Source: A07HB70 sp964512675
GTDB taxonomy: Archaea; Halobacteriota; Halobacteria; Halobacteriales; Haloferacaceae
Length of the DNA: 64,000 nt
Direction of reading: 5' to 3'
Assembly: GCA_964512675.1 (NCBI GenBank)
Contig: CAZEJR010000005.1
Span: forward strand, 53,412 to 117,411
The position numbers and the translations under genes are program-made. Within the stretch, counting starts at the first letter, position 1; each line of letters starts with the position of its first letter. This document shows positions 59,280 to 64,000 of the stretch, in pieces. Under the pieces are notes generated by a model. It was not told the origin of the DNA. It saw only the letters and a program-made list of their open reading frames with translations, and ran no database searches.

Positions 59280-61019
59280 GTGCGAAACGACGAGGTCGCC
59301 GGCCTGCTCGAGGAGTTCGCCGACCTGCTGGAGGCAGAGGGCGTCGAGTACAAGCCACGGTCCTACCGGCTGGCCGCCGAGACGCTCCGGGACCATCCCG
59401 AACCGGTCGAGGACGTCGCGGCACGCGACGAGCTGACCGACCTCGACCGCGTCGGTGGCGCAATCGCCTCGAAGATCGCGGAGTACCTCGAGACGGGCGA
59501 GATCGAGGAGCTTGCTGACCTGCGCGCGGACCTGCCGGTCGACATCCGCGCGCTCACCGCCGTCGAGGGCGTCGGCCCGAAGACCGTCGGGACGCTGCAC
59601 GAGGCGCTCGGCGTCACGACACTCGACGAACTCGAGGCCGCAGCCGAGGCGGGCGAGATTCGCGAGGTGTCGGGCTTCGGACCGAAGACCGAGGCGAACA
59701 TCCGCGAGAACGTCGCGTTCGCGCGCGAGTCCCGCGGTCGCGAGCGACTGGGCGACGCCCGACCGCTCGCGGAGGCGACCGTCGCGCGCGTCGAGGCGGC
59801 GGGCGCGGTCCGCGCCGAACCCGCCGGCTCGCTCCGGCGGTGGCGGCCTACCGTCGGCGACGTGGACGTCCTCGCGGCGACACGGGAGCCGGAGCCCGTC
59901 GTCGACGCTCTGGTCGACTGGGACCGGGTCGAGACAGTCGTCGAAGCAGGCGCGTCGAAGGCGAGCGTGCGCGTCGACGGCACCCGCGTCGACCTGCGCG
60001 TGACCGCTCCCGCCGAGTTCGGCGCGGCGCTGCAGTACTTCACCGGCTCGTGGGACCACAACGTCAAGCTCCGGAACCGCGCGATCGAGCGCGAGGTGAA
60101 GATGAACGAGTACGGCGTCTTCGACGTCTCTGCGCTCCCGGCTGACGAACGCGACGAACCCGGGCAGCGGGCCGGCGACCGGGTCGCCGGCGAGACGGAA
60201 GCGGGGATGTACGCGGCCCTCGACCTCCCGTACGTTCCCCCCGAACTCCGCGAGGACCGCGGCGAGGTGGCGGCTGCCGCCGCGGACCAGCTCCCCGACC
60301 TCGTCGGCTGCGAGGACCTCCGCGGCGACCTCCACACCCACACCGACCGGTCGGACGGTCGGGCGACGCTCGCGGAGATGGTCGAAGCGGCGGCGGCAGG
60401 CGGCGCGGAGTACCACGCGGTCACCGACCACGCGACCGGACCGGGGATGGTCGGCGGCGTCGGCCTGACCGACGACGACCTGCGCGACCAGGTCGCCGCG
60501 GTCGAGGATCTCGACGCGCCGATCCCGGTACTGACCGGCGTCGAGGCGAACGTCGACGCCGACGGCGACCTCTCCGTCGGCGACGACGTGCTCGCCGAGC
60601 TCGACGTCGTCGTCGCATCGCCACACAGCGGTCTCGGACAGGACCGTGAGACGGCGACCGAACGGCTGGTCCGCGCCGTCGAACACCCCGAGGTCGACGT
60701 CCTCGGCCACCCGACGGGCAGACTGATAAACGAACGCCCCGGTCTCACGCCCGACCTCGAGCGCGTCGCGGCGGCGGCAGCCGACGCGGGCACGGCGCTG
60801 GAGGTGAACGCCGACCCGGCGCGGCTGGACCTCGACGGCGAGGCGGTCCGGGTCGCGGTGGCGGCGGGGGCGACGGTCGCCGTCGACACCGACGCCCACC
60901 ACCCGGGCTCACTCGACAACGACCGCTACGGCGTCCACACTGCCAGACGCGGGTGGGCGACCGCCTCCGACGTGCTGAACACCCGATCACTCGCCGACCT
61001 GCGGACGTTCCTCTCGTAG
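59280..61019 (+). CDS. polX: DNA polymerase X family with PHP domain
   Basis: A 579-residue family X polymerase for gap filling and repair. The N-terminal half contains helix-hairpin-helix segments (LDRVGGAIASKIAEYL, IRALTAVEGVGPKTVG) and the nucleotidyltransferase palm with GSLRRWRPTVGDVDVLAA, where the GDVD acids bind metal. The C-terminal PHP domain has DLHTHTDRSDG, YHAVTDHATG and the late VDTDAHH, the metal sites of a 3'-5' exonuclease or AP-endonuclease-like activity. The GTG start follows the DUF5788-like gene. Confidence 0.95.
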   Translation: MRNDEVAGLLEEFADLLEAEGVEYKPRSYRLAAETLRDHPEPVEDVAARDELTDLDRVGGAIASKIAEYLETGEIEELADLRADLPVDIRALTAVEGVGPKTVGTLHEALGVTTLDELEAAAEAGEIREVSGFGPKTEANIRENVAFARESRGRERLGDARPLAEATVARVEAAGAVRAEPAGSLRRWRPTVGDVDVLAATREPEPVVDALVDWDRVETVVEAGASKASVRVDGTRVDLRVTAPAEFGAALQYFTGSWDHNVKLRNRAIEREVKMNEYGVFDVSALPADERDEPGQRAGDRVAGETEAGMYAALDLPYVPPELREDRGEVAAAAADQLPDLVGCEDLRGDLHTHTDRSDGRATLAEMVEAAAAGGAEYHAVTDHATGPGMVGGVGLTDDDLRDQVAAVEDLDAPIPVLTGVEANVDADGDLSVGDDVLAELDVVVASPHSGLGQDRETATERLVRAVEHPEVDVLGHPTGRLINERPGLTPDLERVAAAAADAGTALEVNADPARLDLDGEAVRVAVAAGATVAVDTDAHHPGSLDNDRYGVHTARRGWATASDVLNTRSLADLRTFLS

Positions 61020-61106
61020 CCGGAGCCCGGTGGTAGTACCGGGACCGCGGACACCTCCCTCGGAACGGGAGCCGAACGCGGGTGTGTGGGCGACCGCCGG
61101 ACTCGG

Positions 61107-61937
61107 CTATGACCCGTTCGACGTCCACTCCTCGCAGGGGTCCATGTCGTCCATGACCTCGTCGTGGACGCCGCAGTACGGCTGAATGCCGTCTTCGGTA
61201 CGGACGTACTCGAACGCGGCGCAGTTACCACAGTAGCGGTCGGCGGGGACATTCCCCCCGCCGATCTCCGTGATGTCGTGCTCGGTCGCCCCGCCGTCGG
61301 TAGCGTTTGCGGCGTCCCTGCCGATCACCTCGGCGTCGCCCGCCCCCGTCGCTGCGGTCACGGGCGCCGTGGGTTCTGAGCCGAACACTCCGCTACTCCC
61401 CCGCTCGTGCGTGTCCACCTCGACGACCTCCGTCTCACCCTGCCGGGTGACGGTCATCCTGACGGTGTCGCCGGGGTCGTTTCGCCGCTTGAACGTCGCG
61501 ATGCCGACGAACAGGTACCACGTCGTGACGATCGTTCCGATCGCGTACACCCCGACGGTAGGGAGCGTGAGGTCACCTGCCGGCGCGCACGTCGCGCCCG
61601 ACCACTGACACGGGTACGCGTGAGTGAACAGCGCGACACCCATCGCGGTGACGGCGGCGCCGACGACGGCGGCGGCGCGCGTCTCTCGGCTCGCCGGGAG
61701 AACCACGAGGATACCGAGGAACACCGCGGGGACCCCGGCGCCAGCGAGGATACCGCCCAGCTCTCGCACCTCGTATATCGTCGTCCCTGGCCCGCGGAGC
61801 AGGTCGGTGGCCGCGACGACGATACCGGCGACGACGAGGAGCGTGCCGGCGAGCAGGAGCGCGACCCCGGCGTACAGCCGACCCGGGTTGGCCTCGCGCT
61901 CCCGCGACCCGCCGTACGCCTCGCCGAGACTGGTCAT
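61107..61937 (-). CDS. Membrane protein with C-terminal cysteine motif (DUF7139-like)
   Basis: A 276-residue protein with four hydrophobic segments in residues 22-155, a soluble region and a C-terminal cysteine-rich end (RYCGNCAAFEYVRTEDG, YCGVHDEVMDDMDPCEEW). The Cys/His pattern suggests a small metal site on the cytoplasmic tail. Haloarchaeal relatives are annotated DUF7139 (from memory). The function is unknown. ATG 61937 opens MTSLGEAYGG. Confidence 0.75.
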   Translation of the reverse strand: MTSLGEAYGGSREREANPGRLYAGVALLLAGTLLVVAGIVVAATDLLRGPGTTIYEVRELGGILAGAGVPAVFLGILVVLPASRETRAAAVVGAAVTAMGVALFTHAYPCQWSGATCAPAGDLTLPTVGVYAIGTIVTTWYLFVGIATFKRRNDPGDTVRMTVTRQGETEVVEVDTHERGSSGVFGSEPTAPVTAATGAGDAEVIGRDAANATDGGATEHDITEIGGGNVPADRYCGNCAAFEYVRTEDGIQPYCGVHDEVMDDMDPCEEWTSNGS

Positions 61938-62039
61938 ACGCACGCTATCGGTTCGGGCCACAAAACGGTATGTCAGACGTTCGCAAGACGGACTGGCGGG
62001 AGCGGAAGGGATTTCACGCTCACGACGCTTGTTCGGCTC

Positions 62040-62339
62040 GTGACAGAGGGCGACACCGACGAGGACGAACAGACAGAGCCGACGGTGCCGCTCGGGGACG
62101 GCCCGGCGGTCGAGGGCGCGCCGCTCGCGCGGGTCGCGTCCCGCCTGACCTGGCCCCAAGAGACGAGCCGTATCCGGGAGAAGGAGGGCGACGCCGTCGT
62201 CCGCACACCGGACGGCCCTCGGACGCTCGCGGACATTCTCGACGAGGTGGACATCACCTACTTCGACACCCGACAGTCGTTCGTCGCGGCGGTCGAGGCC
62301 GCCGTCGGCGTCGGTCCCGTCCCGACCGTCGAGGAGTGA
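62040..62339 (+). CDS. DUF5789-like small protein
   Basis: A 99-residue acidic protein. The conserved-looking part is LARVASRLTWPQETSRIREK, then RTPDGPRTLADILDEVD and TYFDTRQSFVAAVEAAVG. It is similar to haloarchaeal DUF5789-family proteins of unknown function. The GTG at 62040 lies about 28 nt after a weak TATA-like GATTTCAC. It ends 4 nt before the CPBP-like gene. Confidence 0.7.
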   Translation: MTEGDTDEDEQTEPTVPLGDGPAVEGAPLARVASRLTWPQETSRIREKEGDAVVRTPDGPRTLADILDEVDITYFDTRQSFVAAVEAAVGVGPVPTVEE

Positions 62340-62343
62340 GGCC

Positions 62344-63024
62344 GTGACAGTCCCGCGGCTCCGTGTTCCGGCGGCTGCGACGCCGTGGGTCAGACACACA
62401 CTCGCCGCCGGCGCCGTCCTCGGCGTCGCGTGGAGCCTCCTCCCGAGCGACCCGACGCTCGCCGACCGCGCGGCCCGCGACCTGCTGCTGTTCGTCGTCG
62501 TCCCCGGCGCGCTCTCGGTCGCCTACCGGCGCCGGATCGGCTTGCGGGTCGACCGCCGCGCCGTCCGGAACGCCGTCTTCCTCGCCGCGTTCGTGACGCC
62601 GTTCTACGTCGTCGGCTCAACGCTCCCGACGGTCCGGTCGTTCTACCCGATGTGGGACACGTCGACGGCACTCGCCGACTTCCTGCCGCACGTCGTCGCG
62701 CAGTTCCTCGTCGCTCTCGCGGCAGAGACGTACTACCGTGGCCTGCTCTGTGTCGGCCTCCGCGAGCTCGGCCCCGCCGCGGTCCTGATCAGTCCCGTCC
62801 TCTACGCCGCCCACCACGCGAGCAAGCCCCCCGTCGAACTCCTCCTCTCCGCGCCGACGGACGTCCTGTTCGGCGCCGTCGACTACCGGAGCCGCTCGAT
62901 CCTCCCCTCGGTCGTCGCGCACGGTCTCGGTCTCGCACTCTTGGACTGGCTGGTGCTCCACCCGCCGGTCCTCCCGCCGGGGCGTGTCCTCGGCGCGCTC
63001 CGGTTGCTCCCGGTTCCGCTGTAG
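62344..63024 (+). CDS. CPBP-like membrane protein with atypical glutamate motif
   Basis: A 226-residue polytopic membrane protein resembling CPBP/CAAX proteases. The motif usually EExxxR reads AETYYRGLL near 127, so one of the two glutamates is Thr. The later YAAHHASK and VVAHGLGLALLDW supply histidines in the expected places. Activity is therefore doubtful. It follows the small DUF5789-like gene by 4 nt. Confidence 0.7.
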   Translation: MTVPRLRVPAAATPWVRHTLAAGAVLGVAWSLLPSDPTLADRAARDLLLFVVVPGALSVAYRRRIGLRVDRRAVRNAVFLAAFVTPFYVVGSTLPTVRSFYPMWDTSTALADFLPHVVAQFLVALAAETYYRGLLCVGLRELGPAAVLISPVLYAAHHASKPPVELLLSAPTDVLFGAVDYRSRSILPSVVAHGLGLALLDWLVLHPPVLPPGRVLGALRLLPVPL

Positions 63025-63061
63025 GGCTTATGTTCGTCGCCGCCTCACGTCTACACCCACG

Positions 63062-63502
63062 ATGACAGTTCCACTCGACTCCGACACTCTCGACGGCGAC
63101 GACGTCGGCGAACGGCGCGCGACGCTCGAGATGCCCCACGACGAGGCGGTCGACCACGTCCGCGCGACCTTCCGGGACGCCGGGTTCGGCGTCGCCACGG
63201 AGTTCTCGCCCGCCGACCTGCTGAACGAGAAGGTCGACGCCGACCGCGACCCCTACACCGTCATCGGCGCGTGCAACCCCACGATGGCCGACCGGGCGCT
63301 GGACGCGACGGCGCTGCAGATCGGTGCGCTGTTTCCGTGTAACGTCGTCGTCTGGGAGGAGACCGCGGGCCGACAGACCGTCTACCACGTCAGCATCATG
63401 AAGATTGCGCGGCTCGTCGGTCTCGCGCCGGACGACGAGACGATGGCGGAGATAGTCTCGGACACTGGCGACCTCACCGAACGGGCGTTCGCCGCGCTCT
63501 GA
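63062..63502 (+). CDS. DUF302-family protein
   Basis: A 146-residue soluble protein of the DUF302 family, with RATLEMPHDEAVDHVRATFRD, KVDADRDPYTVIGACNPTMA and GALFPCNVVVWEE. DUF302 proteins have an unknown but widespread role, and in some organisms sit near copper or redox genes. The ATG at 63062 is 26-32 nt after a GGCTTATGT element. It is convergent with the TFB gene. Confidence 0.88.
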   Translation: MTVPLDSDTLDGDDVGERRATLEMPHDEAVDHVRATFRDAGFGVATEFSPADLLNEKVDADRDPYTVIGACNPTMADRALDATALQIGALFPCNVVVWEETAGRQTVYHVSIMKIARLVGLAPDDETMAEIVSDTGDLTERAFAAL

Positions 63503-63515
63503 CCCCTGCCCCGGG

Positions 63516-64000
63516 TCAGGTGTGTGCGTCCATCGCTTCGATCTGTTCCTGGTAGCGGTTGCGGATTGTGACTTCGGTGACCTGGGCGACGTCGGCGACT
63601 TCGCGCTGTGTCTTTTTTTCGTTACAGAGCAGGGAGGCGGCGTAGATGGCGGCGGCGGCAAAGCCCGTCGGGGACTTTCCCGACAGCAGTCCCTGCTCGG
63701 CGGTGGTCTCGATTATCTCGCCGGCCTTCGACTGGACCTCCCCGCCGAGGTCGAGTTCGGAGCAGAAGCGCGGGACGTACTTCTTCGGGTCGACGGGCTT
63801 CATCTCCAGGCCGAGCTCCTGGGAGACGTAGCGGTAGGTCCGACCGATCTCCTTCCGGTCGACGCGTGACACCTCGCTGATCTCCTCGAGCGACCGCGGG
63901 ATGCCCTCTTTTCGACAGGCGGCGTAGAGTGCGGCAGTCGAGACACCCTCGATCGAGCGGCCGCGAATCAGGTCTTCGTTCAGCGCGCGGCGGTAGATGA
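63516..64000 (-). CDS. tfb: Transcription initiation factor TFB (3' part only)
   Basis: The C-terminal part of a TFIIB homologue; the start lies beyond the window. About 160 residues are present: the end of the first cyclin repeat (IRGRSIEGVSTAALYAACRK, SLEEISEVSRVDRKEIGRTY) and the second cyclin repeat (VPRFCSELDLGGEVQSKAG, SPTGFAAAAIYAASLLCNEK, TQREVADVAQVTEVTIRNRY). These repeats bind TBP and the BRE. Haloarchaea carry several tfb genes; which one this is cannot be told. Confidence 0.95.
   Translation of the reverse strand, partial: IYRRALNEDLIRGRSIEGVSTAALYAACRKEGIPRSLEEISEVSRVDRKEIGRTYRYVSQELGLEMKPVDPKKYVPRFCSELDLGGEVQSKAGEIIETTAEQGLLSGKSPTGFAAAAIYAASLLCNEKKTQREVADVAQVTEVTIRNRYQEQIEAMDAHT

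Noticed and set aside
61970..62347. A frame beginning MSDVRKTDWRE that spans the DUF5789-like gene in another phase
   Set aside because: After the first 18 codons it becomes an Arg-rich shadow; the overlapping DUF5789-like frame has family features and better codon bias.
1..64000. tRNA, rRNA, CRISPR, insertion sequences and replication origins
   Set aside because: I saw no cloverleaf-like tRNA boxes, no regularly spaced repeats, no transposase and no orc1/cdc6 gene or origin repeats. A tRNAscan or CRISPR search would be needed to exclude them firmly.

Overview
The window is chromosomal DNA from a haloarchaeon (class Halobacteria). The evidence is very high GC with strong GC3 bias, acidic proteins, many GTG starts, AT-rich TATA-like boxes about 26-28 nt upstream of start codons (leaderless transcripts), archaeal signature genes (TFB, NadM, MfnA, LonB, the ADTH-synthase/DHQ-synthase II route) and many small zinc-finger and DUF families known mainly from Halobacteria. 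I cannot name the genus. I see no tRNA, rRNA, CRISPR array, insertion sequence or origin.

Layout. 0.1-4.9 kb: SMC operon (coiled-coil protein, smc, scpA). 4.9-7.6 kb: AEC transporter, phosphoribosyltransferase, PhzF-like enzyme. 7.7-15.8 kb: central metabolism and translation (PEP synthase, MfnA decarboxylase, VTT-type membrane protein, MetRS, pyruvate kinase). 15.9-17.0 kb: an AT-richer lipoprotein metzincin gene that looks foreign. 17.2-19.3 kb: small membrane protein, NfeD and SPFH proteins. 19.35-28.7 kb: AglD-like glycosyltransferase, then an aromatic amino acid region: aroD, a frameshifted zinc-ribbon membrane gene, DHQ synthase II, an interposed CaiB/BaiF CoA-transferase, ADTH synthase and trpCBA. 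28.7-32.2 kb: MGMT-like protein lacking the catalytic Cys, CPBP protease and membrane LonB. 32.3-47.6 kb: housekeeping and conserved haloarchaeal genes (NadM, SAM hydrolase, degenerate amidohydrolase, glycosyltransferases, methyltransferase, MBL, YkgJ-type, TRAM, radical SAM, DUF429, zinc fingers, Hsp20-like, NUDIX, GT81-like, AKR, DHH, SDR). 47.6-57.3 kb: a tightly overlapping type IV pilus/type II secretion-like operon. 57.3-64 kb: phosphodiesterase-like protein, PolX, membrane proteins, DUF302 protein and the 3' part of a TFB gene.

How genes work together. ADTH synthase, DHQ synthase II and AroD form the archaeal entry into the shikimate pathway and sit beside trpCBA. PEP synthase and pyruvate kinase catalyse opposing steps. 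SMC and ScpA form the condensin core. The 57.3-to-47.6 kb operon runs coiled-coil protein, small membrane protein, VirB11/PilT-type ATPase, TadC-like membrane protein, three small membrane-anchored pseudopilin-like proteins and a very large membrane-anchored protein. In this assembly the large protein is fused in frame to a small cytoplasmic-type domain. This locus is the best candidate for an under-described system.

The main anomalies are that in-frame fusion, a zinc-ribbon gene broken by three apparent 1-nt changes, palindromes centred on TATA boxes, and enzyme homologues missing catalytic residues. All family names come from recognising sequence features by eye; no database search was possible.
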